A stretch of DNA of 64,000 nt from assembly GCF_001708445.1 (NCBI RefSeq), contig NZ_CP015637.1, positions 2,915,001 through 2,979,000 on the forward strand, written 5' to 3'. The notes under the pieces are model-generated. The model saw nothing but the letters and a program-made list of their open reading frames with translations, made no database searches and had not been told where the DNA came from. Made by a program: the position numbers and the translations under genes. Shown in pieces: positions 51,604 to 60,913 of the stretch (within the stretch, counting starts at the first letter, position 1; each line of letters opens with the position of its first letter). The DNA is from Pseudomonas fluorescens (lineage in GTDB: Bacteria > Pseudomonadota > Gammaproteobacteria > Pseudomonadales > Pseudomonadaceae).

Positions 51604-53718
51604 CTAGTCATCTGAAACCGAACTGTGTCGTTTGTCCGAGTCCGCAACCGTCATTGGACGCCCACTTTGAAACACGCGTTGTACACCTGCATTGGTGTCG
51701 CGTGCTAGGACGGATTTTAGATTATTGAGTTTCTCCTGTTGGTCCGCCAGCCATACATCGCTGCCTGCCTCTCCGGCGCCGGCATCGCGCATGATAGTAA
51801 TTGCGGCCGTAAGATTTTCGGCTTGTTTCTCAAGGTTCGTCCGTTCCGATGGAGTGCCCATCAGATGGAGATGCGAGCAGCCATTCCAGCACTGAAGATG
51901 CTTAGGGCAGGGCGCTTGGGAGAAGTCGTGAATGCAACCTCCAAAGGGTGTCACGTGCAGCGCCGTTGCGTGTACGGTGAGGAATGCTTCTGCCGTGATC
52001 GTGCCTTTATCTGACAGCAGCGCATGGTAACTGTCGGTCAAAGCGCCCTGGATGCGCTTATCTCTTATGCCCGTATGTAGAAAGTCAATACGCTCGTGAT
52101 GACTATTAAACGCCAAGAACTCTTGATGGGCAGCAGTATCTTCTTCAATGCTTGTGTGTTGGTAATAGACATTCTGGTCTATGCGTTTTCGACCAAGGGC
52201 CAATGCCTGCTGAACATTACTCATGCCTGTAAGATGGTAAATAGTATTTCGCCAGTGGCGCGGTTGATGACTAGTTAGCTTGATCGGCGTCCCGTCCGCC
52301 TCCAATAATGAACGGCGCGAGAATATGGACGAGAATTGCGGATCCGCACCGAGAGCCCGGTTGATGTCAGCCAACATGACTCGCCGCGGTACGGCACGGA
52401 ACACATTGCTCTCACGGCCACCTAAACGAAATTGGCCGTCAAACGCAATTGCAAGCGTTTCGCTAGTTGTAAGTACTTTCCGAGGCATACCACCGAAATT
52501 CTCCGTTAGCACCTCATGACCGCGCAACTTAGGAATGAGTAACTTTTCAATCTCACCGGCTAGGTACCTCCGCCTCCTAGCTTCAGTGCGTTTAAGCTTT
52601 GTTTCATCGTCGAATGGGGCAACGCCATTTCTAGAAAGATACAAGTAGAGATTCCGACCTGAGCTTAACCCGTCACTAAATCCAAGCCACTCGAGAACTT
52701 GATTTTCAGTCAGAATTGCCTGCGGCGAGTAATGCCAAAGACGTCCCGGATTGGCTTCTTGCCATCTAGCGATTTCTCGCTGTTCATGCGTCAGTACCTT
52801 GAGTCGTTTGACTGCACGCCTAGCTAGAGGAATGTCACTTTTTGCAAACCAATGAACACGAGATTGAAAATGTTTTTCCGCAAAATATCTGATTCCACAT
52901 TCGATCAGACGCTTGCCATTTGCATCTACAACTACCTCGCCTGTTGCTCCTTTGATTGGCCTTTCGACCCAACAGTCAAAAGGAATTACCGCTACCTCGT
53001 TCCCCCTTTGGCCTGTCGCGATCAGTAAATCGATAACTCGCAGCAAGATTTCTTCGCCGTCATTAAGTGGGTTATTCGAGCAAAGGGCGTAGGCCTCCAT
53101 CGCCTCCCGAGAGGGTAGCCTCTCGTCAGATTTACGCTGTTTTACATCACGATCAGGATCATGCAGTGAAATGTAATCGTGACGACGCTTTTCTGGTTTT
53201 GCATCGTGTTCAAAGTGGATGGCGATCTCGGTTAATTGCAGGCTATCAATCGTATCGGCTACTACTTGAAGATGAGAGATCGCGTCGTACAGATTCTTGT
53301 AACCACTTCGGCTGAGGAACTCTACGACGCGATCAAAATCGCCTCTTGTCAACTCTGTTGGATCAGATGCGCCGCGCTCAAATAAGGGGTTGTACAGCCG
53401 CCGTATAGCAATATTGTATGCAGCCACCATCGAAAACTTCAGGCTCCGGGTGCGCTGTAAATACACAATCAGGGCCTTGTTAAAATCTTGGAACACGAGG
53501 GGGAGTGGGCCCTTCGCCGGAGAAGGATAGCCCGTTTTTTCGAGTGCTTGTCGGTGCGTCTCGAAGGTGAGCGTATTTTGCTTTCCCCGTTGCGGTAACC
53601 AGCCTCCGACGCCCCATAACGATGACGCCCACAGTGTTGAAATCGGTAACGAATGGAAAATCGCTTGTTCTTGTGTAACAAAACCTTCGAGGCGTTGATT
53701 TGCTCTAGACAGCGTCAT
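51604..53718 (-). CDS. Large tyrosine recombinase (TnpB-like)
   Basis: A 704-residue protein with a tyrosine-recombinase core in the middle: Arg in A-T-G-Q-R-G-N-E-V, then H-Q-P-R-H-W-R and the tyrosine in Q-N-V-Y-Y-Q-H-T. A long C-terminal extension has a cysteine/histidine group (C-I-H-D ... C-P-K-H-L-Q-C-W-N-G-C), probably zinc-binding. This resembles TnpB of Tn554-like elements. The start at 53718 follows GAGG at good distance and overlaps the preceding recombinase by 14 bp. Confidence 0.82.
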   Translation of the reverse strand: MTLSRANQRLEGFVTQEQAIFHSLPISTLWASSLWGVGGWLPQRGKQNTLTFETHRQALEKTGYPSPAKGPLPLVFQDFNKALIVYLQRTRSLKFSMVAAYNIAIRRLYNPLFERGASDPTELTRGDFDRVVEFLSRSGYKNLYDAISHLQVVADTIDSLQLTEIAIHFEHDAKPEKRRHDYISLHDPDRDVKQRKSDERLPSREAMEAYALCSNNPLNDGEEILLRVIDLLIATGQRGNEVAVIPFDCWVERPIKGATGEVVVDANGKRLIECGIRYFAEKHFQSRVHWFAKSDIPLARRAVKRLKVLTHEQREIARWQEANPGRLWHYSPQAILTENQVLEWLGFSDGLSSGRNLYLYLSRNGVAPFDDETKLKRTEARRRRYLAGEIEKLLIPKLRGHEVLTENFGGMPRKVLTTSETLAIAFDGQFRLGGRESNVFRAVPRRVMLADINRALGADPQFSSIFSRRSLLEADGTPIKLTSHQPRHWRNTIYHLTGMSNVQQALALGRKRIDQNVYYQHTSIEEDTAAHQEFLAFNSHHERIDFLHTGIRDKRIQGALTDSYHALLSDKGTITAEAFLTVHATALHVTPFGGCIHDFSQAPCPKHLQCWNGCSHLHLMGTPSERTNLEKQAENLTAAITIMRDAGAGEAGSDVWLADQQEKLNNLKSVLARDTNAGVQRVFQSGRPMTVADSDKRHSSVSDD

Positions 53719-55225
53719 CTGCAGCATCCTCAGTTTGTTGCCGGCAGCGCTCGATCGTAGCGCTAACCGCGAGAATGGTTGTCTGATGCTGGGCCAGGGG
53801 CCGGTTGTGAATGATATCACCGGCTAGTTCTGCCATATCAATGAACCGTTGGACCTCTCGCTGGAGCGCATCCTTTACCTGCTCATGGCGGCCGTCAGCA
53901 AAGGGGTGGAACTTCTTGCAGGTGTAGCACGCGTATATAGGATTGTAGGGGCAGTGGGTATGGACGGGCAGGGCGCAGGCACCAATATCGCCTATGTACT
54001 GCGTATCAATGACGCCTCGGACGGCTCTTTCAGGAGCAGTATCGCGGCGTTGGACGATTTTCCCCGTTAGTAAACTGCGCATGATACGTTGATAGGCCGG
54101 GCTCTTCCCCAGTGCTTTCTCTTTGATACGGGCAATGTTGGGGGTGGCCGTTACGTAAGCACGCGCCGCAACCGTGCTGTTGTGTCCGAGCAGTTCGGCA
54201 ATCATGTCTGCCGGAGTACCCTGATCCGCCAGGCCTTGCCCGAGGTGATGACGCAACAATATGGATACCTGATTCGGCCTATCTATACCAGCTTCACCCA
54301 GCTCGTGTTTGAGACCTGAACCGATTTCGCTAACCGAGAGACGCCTTCCACAAGGATTGACAAATAATGGTTCACAGTCGCTACCAAAACGGTGTTGAAT
54401 TTCTAGAATGTGGCGTGAGATTTTCACCCCCAGGCGCGAGGTTATTTTACGGGGGCGCCGCTCAGGTCTGAGTTGGCCAACTTTTTTGGCCATGGGTAGC
54501 CACAGGGTGTAGTACTTCTCGTGATCAGCGCTTTCAATAAACTCAAAATCAGCAATGTCTAGCGAATGAAATTGAATCGATCGAGGTGCGAGTTCGAAAC
54601 CTAAGTGAAGTACTATATTAAACTGGACATCCTCCCAAGAGTCAGTCAAAGATTGTCGTTCAATGCGTTTAAGCAATAGAATTTCCTCATCGAGTTCCAA
54701 GCCTGACTGAGAGAGAAAAATTCGAGAGTAGGGAGATGAGCGTTCGGTTTTGAAGTCCTTGATCTTTAGATAAATATCGTTACTAAATCCGGCAATTCCT
54801 CTATCCATTACCCAGCGATAAAGCGTGCGAAAGACGACTACGTACTCTCTTGAGCTGTTCCAACTGTTGAATGCACTAATAATTTCGTCGGCTGCCCAAG
54901 GGAATTTCAAGGAAATATCACTTTCCGAAACCCGATGGAGCATTCTGGCGGCCCTATATGCAGTTGAAGGGGAGTATTTCTCTAACATATGTGCCATAAA
55001 TGCCTTTGCTATTTCGACAAACTCCGAGCTCAACTTTAGACCAGACCAATCAATATTCATTGCCGTTCCGCCGTCGTACCACGTCCAGACGTTCAATCGA
55101 GTATCGACATACTTTGGCTGGTCATTAGTGCGAGTCCGAATCGTAACGTAAGCGGGCCCCCTGAACACGTAAGCTGGAAAAGAGGAGGCCGGTGATGCGT
55201 GTTCTTGATCGGCTGATTTGGTCAC
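53705..55225 (-). CDS. Tyrosine recombinase, second of three
   Basis: A 506-residue recombinase-like protein with a core-binding helical domain and a catalytic domain: Arg in E-L-A-P-R-S-I-Q-F, L-L-R-H-H-L-G in place of the usual HxLRH box (the first His is not conserved), and L-L-G-H-N-S ... A-Y-V-T. A C-terminal cysteine cluster (C-A-L-P-V-H-T-H-C-P-Y ... C-Y-T-C) may bind zinc. Coupled to both neighbours: 11 bp after the first recombinase and overlapping the third. Confidence 0.8.
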   Translation of the reverse strand: MTKSADQEHASPASSFPAYVFRGPAYVTIRTRTNDQPKYVDTRLNVWTWYDGGTAMNIDWSGLKLSSEFVEIAKAFMAHMLEKYSPSTAYRAARMLHRVSESDISLKFPWAADEIISAFNSWNSSREYVVVFRTLYRWVMDRGIAGFSNDIYLKIKDFKTERSSPYSRIFLSQSGLELDEEILLLKRIERQSLTDSWEDVQFNIVLHLGFELAPRSIQFHSLDIADFEFIESADHEKYYTLWLPMAKKVGQLRPERRPRKITSRLGVKISRHILEIQHRFGSDCEPLFVNPCGRRLSVSEIGSGLKHELGEAGIDRPNQVSILLRHHLGQGLADQGTPADMIAELLGHNSTVAARAYVTATPNIARIKEKALGKSPAYQRIMRSLLTGKIVQRRDTAPERAVRGVIDTQYIGDIGACALPVHTHCPYNPIYACYTCKKFHPFADGRHEQVKDALQREVQRFIDMAELAGDIIHNRPLAQHQTTILAVSATIERCRQQTEDAADDAV

Positions 55226-55236
55226 GGCGTACCTCC

Positions 55237-56490
55237 TTAACTGTCAAGTCGGCTCCAGGCTGCCGAGGTGCGCTGGGCATTGTGGAGGTTGGCCGACTCG
55301 GCTAGATAACGACCTGCGTAACGGCGTGGCATAGTCGAGGTCTCAGACCAACCGCAGACTCGCCGTAGTTCGTCCGTGGCCAGCTCGAGGTCATGCCCAC
55401 GCTTTTCGATCAGGTAAGCCAAAAAGTGGTCTGCAAAGGTGTGGCGAAAGTCATGCGCAGAAAGTGTAGGCAACAATCCTGGATGAGCCAGCTCAATGGT
55501 CAGAAACAGCCGATCAAGAACGTTAGACAACGCGCGGATCGACAGCGGGCGGCCACGATCCGAGATGAACAAATAGCGATACAGCAATTTCATCGGTTTA
55601 CCGTCACGCAGAGGGCGCCGGTCGCTCTGGATATAGCGCTCGTAGACCTCATACAACTGTGCGGAGATGCCTACGGTCCGCCCATGTGTTTTGAGCGCAG
55701 GCTCTTCAATGCGCGGGTCGCGGGGATCATGTTCGCGATCATTGATGCTGACATAGGCGTGCTGAGACCCTTTATTGATATCCGTGGTGTAGAGCTTCAG
55801 AAGCTCTCCGCGACGGATGCCGGTCTCCAAGAGCAATTCAATCATTAGCCAGTTACGCAGTTGCAAACGTTCTGGGAACGGATTCTCCGCAGCGCCAGGG
55901 CGAATCAGTGTGCGAACGATCTGTAGTTGCGTATCTGTCAGGCTGCGGTAACGAGTGCGGTCGGGACGAGCATTGATGATATGGCTCTCAAAGCGCCGCT
56001 CAATGACGTCAGCTACATCGGCAAATACCACGTTGATGTCAGCCTGTGTGGCTGAATTCTGACGGGCGCGCGGGATGTAACGGGTGACGCACCAAGACAG
56101 GTATTTCTTCAGCAGGCGCAGGTACTGGTCACGTGTTCGTGAACTGATCTGCTGAAAAAGTACAGTGCCAGGTTTGCCGATTCGGGCGATCAGATTATCG
56201 GCATGACGGCCACTTTGGAGCCAAATAGCGTAACCGTCCAGCAAAGCCAGAATCGCCTCAAAGTGGCAGGCCAAAATGGCCTCATCGATATCCATATCTC
56301 GGCTTTTGGCATAGGCGTAGAAAGCCTGGATCGCGCGCAGGTGCGCCGCAGCCGTGTTGTAAGCGCGGTGCCTGAGTTTGAGTTGGACGTAGATGAACGG
56401 AATGAGTATGGGCAACGGCGTCGCATCACCAGCTTGTACAAGCAGCGGTAGTCGTTGACCTGAAGAGAAACGGCACTGAATCAGTTTCAT
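55237..56490 (-). CDS. Tyrosine recombinase, first of three (TnpA-like)
   Basis: A 417-residue integrase with intact catalytic boxes: T-G-I-R-R-G-E-L (first Arg), H-D-F-R-H-T-F (His/Arg) and R-R-Y-A-G-R-Y (tyrosine). The start at 56490 (MKLIQCRF) follows a GAGGTGG ribosome site. It heads the leftward operon of three recombinases and a small coiled-coil protein and lies beside the presumed end of the island. A 41-base relic of a related gene exists at 44253-44293. Confidence 0.87.
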   Translation of the reverse strand: MKLIQCRFSSGQRLPLLVQAGDATPLPILIPFIYVQLKLRHRAYNTAAAHLRAIQAFYAYAKSRDMDIDEAILACHFEAILALLDGYAIWLQSGRHADNLIARIGKPGTVLFQQISSRTRDQYLRLLKKYLSWCVTRYIPRARQNSATQADINVVFADVADVIERRFESHIINARPDRTRYRSLTDTQLQIVRTLIRPGAAENPFPERLQLRNWLMIELLLETGIRRGELLKLYTTDINKGSQHAYVSINDREHDPRDPRIEEPALKTHGRTVGISAQLYEVYERYIQSDRRPLRDGKPMKLLYRYLFISDRGRPLSIRALSNVLDRLFLTIELAHPGLLPTLSAHDFRHTFADHFLAYLIEKRGHDLELATDELRRVCGWSETSTMPRRYAGRYLAESANLHNAQRTSAAWSRLDS

Positions 56491-56635
56491 CGACAGCCAC
56501 CTCATTCAAGGAATCGTCATGAACACTATGGACATGGCCCGTTGAGAGAGTAGACGTCAAATACGAATTCGTCGAATCAGTGACTTACGTGGCTTATGAA
56601 CATATCTGACATAGCACCTGATTTAACATAATATA
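56491..56635. other. Presumed right terminus of the mobile island
   Basis: This AT-rich stretch between the first recombinase and the 176-bp repeat contains the perfect palindrome ACGAATTCGT at 56563-56572 and promoter-like AT tracts. In recombinase-trio elements the recombinase operon lies next to one end, so the element border and core crossover site are probably here or at the edge of the repeat. The exact border cannot be seen without an empty-site sequence. Confidence 0.45.
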
Positions 56636-56811
56636 CATTATGCGTAATACGATGTTACGTCTTGAGGGACAATGCCCACCGGATTTCAGCAGGCAAAACC
56701 CCTCTTGGCCATTGGCCAAACCTGCGTCGTCTCAAACCTGAGCGAAACCGCCATCCACGAACATTTCGCTCCCGGTCATAAAGCTGCTTTCTTCCGAAGC
56801 CAGGAACAATG
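56636..56811. repeat. 176-bp direct repeat, copy 1
   Basis: Identical, as far as I can read, to 57722-57897 (offset 1086 bp). It starts CATTATGCGTAATACG, contains an ATTA/TAAT dyad, and ends with the last 80 bp of an SDR gene. Copy 2 is part of the intact gene, so copy 1 is the duplicated one. It lies directly beside the recombinase module end. Confidence 0.95.
56732..56811 (-). pseudogene. Duplicated 3' end of the SDR gene
   Basis: The last 26 or so codons of the SDR at 57818-58567 (S-F-M-T-G-S-E-M-F-V-D-G-G-F-A-Q-V and stop) are present here without the rest of the gene. The break at 56811 joins to the leader of the acetyltransferase gene. It is part of repeat copy 1. Confidence 0.9.
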
Positions 56812-56936
56812 GATTCTGGCTTGAGGTGCGCACTAGGCCGAAAAAACAAACCATCCATTTCACTTGCTAGCTTGCAACCCAGGTTTTCATTCTTCAGGAT
56901 AACGTCCCATTCCAACGTCTGAATAAGGTTCTTCCC

Positions 56937-57554
56937 ATGAAGCTACTGCGCATCTGGCGTGAGCGTCAGGAACGCAAAGCGCTGCGTGCACTGCCGAAGC
57001 TTGAGCGTGCAACACACAAACTGCGCAACCGTTATCCGCAATTCAGCTTTGGTATTGGCACCTATGGCGATCTCAAGGTACATGACTGGAATGAAGGAAC
57101 GACATTGCGCGTAGGCGCTTATACTTCGATTGCCGGCAACGTCGAAGTGTACCTGGGCGGTCATCACCGCATCGACTGGCTAAGCTGTTATCCGTTTCCC
57201 GCCAAGGTCGAAGAAGTTGCCTATATTACTGACTTTGGCGGCAGCAATGGCGACGTGGTGATCGGCAATGATTGCTGGATCAGTTCACATGCAAAGATCC
57301 TTTCGGGTATCACCATTGGCGACGGCGCCGTTGTGGCGGCCGGCTCGTTGGTGACCAAAGATGTGGCGCCCTATTCAATAGTAGGCGGAAACCCGGCCAA
57401 GTTTATCCGTTGGCGTTTTGATGAGCCTGTTCGCCAGGTTTTGGAACAATCCGCCTGGTGGTATTGGCCTGAGAGCGAGGTACGTAGTGTCGCGCATCTG
57501 CTGTGCAGCTCTGATATCGAGCCGTTTATCGAGTACTTAAAACAACGTCAATAA
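56937..57554 (+). CDS. CatB-type hexapeptide acetyltransferase
   Basis: A 205-residue O-acetyltransferase of the left-handed beta-helix class. The signature G-G-H-H-R-I-D-W-L-S (catalytic His) and the turns I-G-N-D-C-W-I-S, I-G-D-G-A-V-V-A-A-G-S and I-V-G-G-N-P-A-K match the CatB/Vat (xenobiotic) and sugar acetyltransferase family. The acceptor may be an antibiotic or a polysaccharide and cannot be told from the sequence. It lies between the two 176-bp repeats, so it may have moved as, or with, a mobile unit. Confidence 0.85.
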   Translation: MKLLRIWRERQERKALRALPKLERATHKLRNRYPQFSFGIGTYGDLKVHDWNEGTTLRVGAYTSIAGNVEVYLGGHHRIDWLSCYPFPAKVEEVAYITDFGGSNGDVVIGNDCWISSHAKILSGITIGDGAVVAAGSLVTKDVAPYSIVGGNPAKFIRWRFDEPVRQVLEQSAWWYWPESEVRSVAHLLCSSDIEPFIEYLKQRQ

Positions 57555-57721
57555 GATAACTCGCTCTTGGCTATCGAGCGCTTTAGCCTGGATATACGTC
57601 ATATGAACCTTCGATTGCGCTGCAGCATGGACGTTATAGCTAAATCCAGCGCCGGGAGCTTCGCAATTTTCCCGGTACTGGATTCGGCCTTATCAGGCCG
57701 CAAGTACCATAACGTCAGCGT

Positions 57722-57897
57722 CATTATGCGTAATACGATGTTACGTCTTGAGGGACAATGCCCACCGGATTTCAGCAGGCAAAACCCCTCTTGGCCATTG
57801 GCCAAACCTGCGTCGTCTCAAACCTGAGCGAAACCGCCATCCACGAACATTTCGCTCCCGGTCATAAAGCTGCTTTCTTCCGAAGCCAGGAACAATG
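57722..57897. repeat. 176-bp direct repeat, copy 2
   Basis: This copy overlaps the 3' end of the intact SDR gene (57818-57897) and 96 bp of downstream sequence. It matches copy 1 at 56636-56811 base for base on reading. Together the copies bracket a 910-bp segment holding the acetyltransferase. Confidence 0.95.
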
Positions 57898-58567
57898 CCG
57901 CGGCGGCAACTTCTTCCGGCTTGCCGATGCGGCCCAGTGGCAACTGCGTGATCATACCGTCGACGATCGCATCAGCCTGGCCCGTTGTGGCCAATGCCGA
58001 ATCCAGGCCAGGTGTCGAGATCGGTCCTGGCGAAAGCACGTTGATGCGTATGCCCGTGCCTTTCAAATCCAGCGCCCAGCTCCTGGCGAAATTACGCAGC
58101 GCCGCCTTGGTGGCGCTATACACGCTGAATGCCGGCGTACCCATGCTTGCCGTCGTCGAGCCGGTCAGGATCACCGAGCCGCCCGCGCTCATCAGCGGCA
58201 AGGCCTTTTGCACGGTGAACAATGTACCTTTGACGTTGATACCAAACGTGCGGTCAAAAGACTCTTCAGTGATCGATCCAATGGGCTGGAAATCCCCAAG
58301 CCCTGCATTGGCGAACAGGATGTCGATCCGCCCCTTGTCCGCCTTGATTTGCGTGTAAATACGCTCAAGGTCGTCCAGCCTGGAAATGTCGCCCTGGATC
58401 GCAACGGCGTCGTGGCCGATGAGCTGCAACGCCTTGTCCAGTTCCGCCTGACGGCGTCCCACGACAACGACCTGTGCACCTTCATCAGCGAAACGTATGG
58501 CAGCGGCCAGTCCGATGCCGCTGTTCCCGCCGGTAATGACTGCAATTTTTCCGATGAGCCTGTTCAT
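57818..58567 (-). CDS. Short-chain dehydrogenase/reductase
   Basis: A 249-residue classical SDR: T-G-G-N-S-G-I-G-L cofactor motif, N-A-G-L segment, catalytic Ser in T-G-S-T, Y-S-A-T-K (YxxxK) and P-G-P-I-S-T-P. The cofactor is probably NADP(H) from the R-R after the second strand (V-V-G-R-R). The start at 58567 (MNRLIGKIAVITGG) is the family start. It is divergent from an HxlR regulator, with an operator-like palindrome between. Its last 80 bp are duplicated at 56732-56811. Confidence 0.93.
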   Translation of the reverse strand: MNRLIGKIAVITGGNSGIGLAAAIRFADEGAQVVVVGRRQAELDKALQLIGHDAVAIQGDISRLDDLERIYTQIKADKGRIDILFANAGLGDFQPIGSITEESFDRTFGINVKGTLFTVQKALPLMSAGGSVILTGSTTASMGTPAFSVYSATKAALRNFARSWALDLKGTGIRINVLSPGPISTPGLDSALATTGQADAIVDGMITQLPLGRIGKPEEVAAAALFLASEESSFMTGSEMFVDGGFAQV

Positions 58568-58636
58568 GATGGTTTCCCAAGAAAAGTTGAGGCCCAACTG
58601 TAGATCCGCGCTTTTAATTTGAATAGTATGCACCTT

Positions 58637-58651
58637 TTGGTAAGTACCCAA
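58637..58651. promoter_or_regulatory. HxlR operator-like palindrome
   Basis: TTGGTAAGTACCCAA is a near-perfect 15-bp dyad between the divergent SDR and HxlR genes. HxlR-family repressors commonly bind GTA-rich dyads in such gaps. It also argues for the HxlR start at 58667 rather than an upstream Met that would overlap it. Confidence 0.6.
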
Positions 58652-58666
58652 TCAGTGAGCACGAGC

Positions 58667-59035
58667 ATGGCCAATAACGCTTTCAGTTGCGGGCTCGACG
58701 CGGCCCTTGCAGTCATCGGCGGGAAGTGGAAACCGCTGGTTCTTTATCATCTGGCGAAGGATGTTCACCGTTACGGCGAATTGAGACGCGCCATTGGCGG
58801 TGTGACCGATAAGGTATTGATCCAGCAATTGAAAGAACTGGAGCGCGACGAAATCATTGCGCGTATGGACTTTCAGGAGATACCGCCCAAGGTCGAGTAT
58901 TCCCTCACGCCTTTCGGGCAATCCCTGGCCACTGCGCTGGGCGCGCTGTGCGCCTGGGGGACGGAGCATATGGAAACGGTCGAGCGCATCAGCGAGCGAA
59001 GAACAACCGCCCTCGCCCAGCCTTCAGTTTCCTGA
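58667..59035 (+). CDS. HxlR-family transcriptional regulator
   Basis: A 122-residue winged-helix regulator with the HxlR core C-G-L-D-A-A-L-A-V-I-G-G-K-W-K-P-L, V-L-I-Q-Q-L-K-E-L-E-R-D and P-P-K-V-E-Y-S-L-T-P-F-G. The conserved N-terminal Cys is present (in F-S-C-G-L), which in some members senses quinones, aldehydes or oxidants. It is divergent from the SDR gene, its likely target. Confidence 0.9.
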   Translation: MANNAFSCGLDAALAVIGGKWKPLVLYHLAKDVHRYGELRRAIGGVTDKVLIQQLKELERDEIIARMDFQEIPPKVEYSLTPFGQSLATALGALCAWGTEHMETVERISERRTTALAQPSVS

Positions 59036-59043
59036 CGTTACTC

Positions 59044-59073
59044 AACTCAACTAAATGACTATTTAGTTGAGTT
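59044..59073. terminator. Perfect 13-bp inverted repeat between convergent genes
   Basis: AACTCAACTAAAT and ATTTAGTTGAGTT pair fully around a four-base loop. It is AT-rich and lies between the ends of the HxlR and chemoreceptor genes, most likely a bidirectional terminator. Confidence 0.65.
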
Positions 59074-59099
59074 AAATCAATAATTTACATTAAAAACCA

Positions 59100-60713
59100 T
59101 CAAAGGCGAAAACGATCGACTGACTGTGAGAGCTCACCTGCCAGCAAGGACAACTCATCCGTCGTCGAGGCCGTTTGTGTTATCACCCGGGTATTGTTTT
59201 CCGACATGCCCGCGATCATCTCCACTTGATGGGCAATTTCATTACTGGCCAGGCTCTGCTCGCTGATGGTGCGGGAAATATCGTTCACCAGTTCCGTGGT
59301 ATTGAGGGTGGCCTGCAGAATCTCGCGGATGGCGCGCTCGACGTCAGCGGTCACCGCCATGCCTTTATCGACTTGGGCGACGCCCTCCTCCATGCTGGTC
59401 ACCGCCTCCCGGGTGCTTTGCTGGATACGCCCGACCATGCTGGCGATTTCCTGGGTGGATGCACTGGTGCGTCCGGCCAGGCTGCGCACTTCATCGGCGA
59501 CCACCGCAAAACCACGCCCCTGCTCACCGGCGCGAGCGGCCTCAATCGCGGCGTTCAGGGCCAATAGGTTGGTTTGGTCGGCGATCCCCTTGATGACCTG
59601 GATAATGCTGAAGATCGCTTCGGATTCCTTGTCCAGTGTACGGATCACCAAGGCCGACTGCTGCGCTGAACGGGCAATGCCGTCCATGTCACTGACGACC
59701 TGGTGAATCACCCGCCCACCATCGGTGGCCAAGGCTTGCGCCTGGTTGGCCATGGTCAGGGCTCGTCCGGCATGGCGGGTGATTTCCTCAATACTGGCGG
59801 TCATTTCACTCGCCGCTGCGGCCATGGTACTGGCGGCGGCGCTCTGCTGTTGGCTACTGCCTGACACCTGATGGCAGCCATGGCTCAGTTGCTCGCTCAT
59901 GCCATTGACGCCCTGGGCATTGCTGCGCACCACTTCGATCATGCCGCGCAAATCCCGCTGCATTGTGGCGAGGCTACGGATCAGCGCGCTGGCTTCGTCC
60001 TTGCGTTTGGGCTCGATAATCGGCTCGCTCAAGTTGCCATGGGCAATGCTGTCGGCAATACGGCTGGCGGCCTGTAACGGCCCCATAATGCTCAGGGTGA
60101 CCCAGCGCCCCTGCGCCAGGAGCAGCAAAAGACTGGCAATCAATACCGCGCCCAGGGTGAAGTTGGCGTTGCTGATAGTCTGGCGCGTCTCGCTGCCGGT
60201 TTGTTGGGTGTTGTTTTCGATCAGGCCACTCAAGGTCGCCATCTGTTCTTCCAACTGGCTGAAAATGCTGTTGAACGCGCCCAGATCGGCACGAGCAGCC
60301 TCTGGATTCTCCAAGGCCAGCGCGACGATACGCTCGCTGGCGCTGATATAGGTGTCGAGACTCGGTTTGATTTTTTCCAGGGCGGCCTTGAGCGTGTCAT
60401 CCAGCGGCAGCTTGAGGTTATCTCCCAATACCTGCCGGAAGTGTTCGGCATGCTCGTTCAGCGAGGCAGTGACCTCGGCTTTGGTGCTGGTGCTTTTGCC
60501 CAACCCCACCAACATCGCCGACAACACGTCGGCGCGCAGGGCGTCGTGCATCATGTCGGCTTCCATATGGTTGCGCAGCACCGTCATGCTGACCTCGTTG
60601 TCCCGCACGGCATCGCTCATCTGGTTATTCCCCAGATAACTGGCCAGGCTCATGATCAGGGCGGTGATCAACCCGGTCGCAATCAACAACATCAAGCGTA
60701 GTTTGATCGTCAT
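59100..60713 (-). CDS. Methyl-accepting chemotaxis protein (four-helix-bundle sensor)
   Basis: A 537-residue chemoreceptor. A first membrane helix (about 5-28) is followed by a small all-helical periplasmic sensor of 4HB/TarH type (about 30-185), a second helix, HAMP and the signalling domain with [15 protein letters not shown]. The ligand is unknown. The start at 60713 (MTIKLRLML) has GGGGAAAA upstream; five residues could be added. No CheR-binding tail is seen. Confidence 0.92.
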   Translation of the reverse strand: MTIKLRLMLLIATGLITALIMSLASYLGNNQMSDAVRDNEVSMTVLRNHMEADMMHDALRADVLSAMLVGLGKSTSTKAEVTASLNEHAEHFRQVLGDNLKLPLDDTLKAALEKIKPSLDTYISASERIVALALENPEAARADLGAFNSIFSQLEEQMATLSGLIENNTQQTGSETRQTISNANFTLGAVLIASLLLLLAQGRWVTLSIMGPLQAASRIADSIAHGNLSEPIIEPKRKDEASALIRSLATMQRDLRGMIEVVRSNAQGVNGMSEQLSHGCHQVSGSSQQQSAAASTMAAAASEMTASIEEITRHAGRALTMANQAQALATDGGRVIHQVVSDMDGIARSAQQSALVIRTLDKESEAIFSIIQVIKGIADQTNLLALNAAIEAARAGEQGRGFAVVADEVRSLAGRTSASTQEIASMVGRIQQSTREAVTSMEEGVAQVDKGMAVTADVERAIREILQATLNTTELVNDISRTISEQSLASNEIAHQVEMIAGMSENNTRVITQTASTTDELSLLAGELSQSVDRFRL

Positions 60714-60913
60714 GCTGGTTTTCCCCATAGCCTGGACCGCCGGTTGGTAGCCCTACCGCTTGAACATCACTGAACACGTTATCGGCTGAAGCTCTATGTT
60801 ATTGAAGCCTAAGTTCGAGCAACTGCGCGGTTTACCTCAAAGCCGGTGCAGCGGCTTGTTTGCAGGGAAGCGGTTCTTTAAGCTGATCGGCCTTTGCTTC
60901 GCCCGGAACTGCC

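Noticed and set aside
56655-56915. 86-codon minus-strand frame over repeat copy 1
   Set aside because: Overlaps the duplicated SDR end in another frame and the acetyltransferase leader; no support as a gene.
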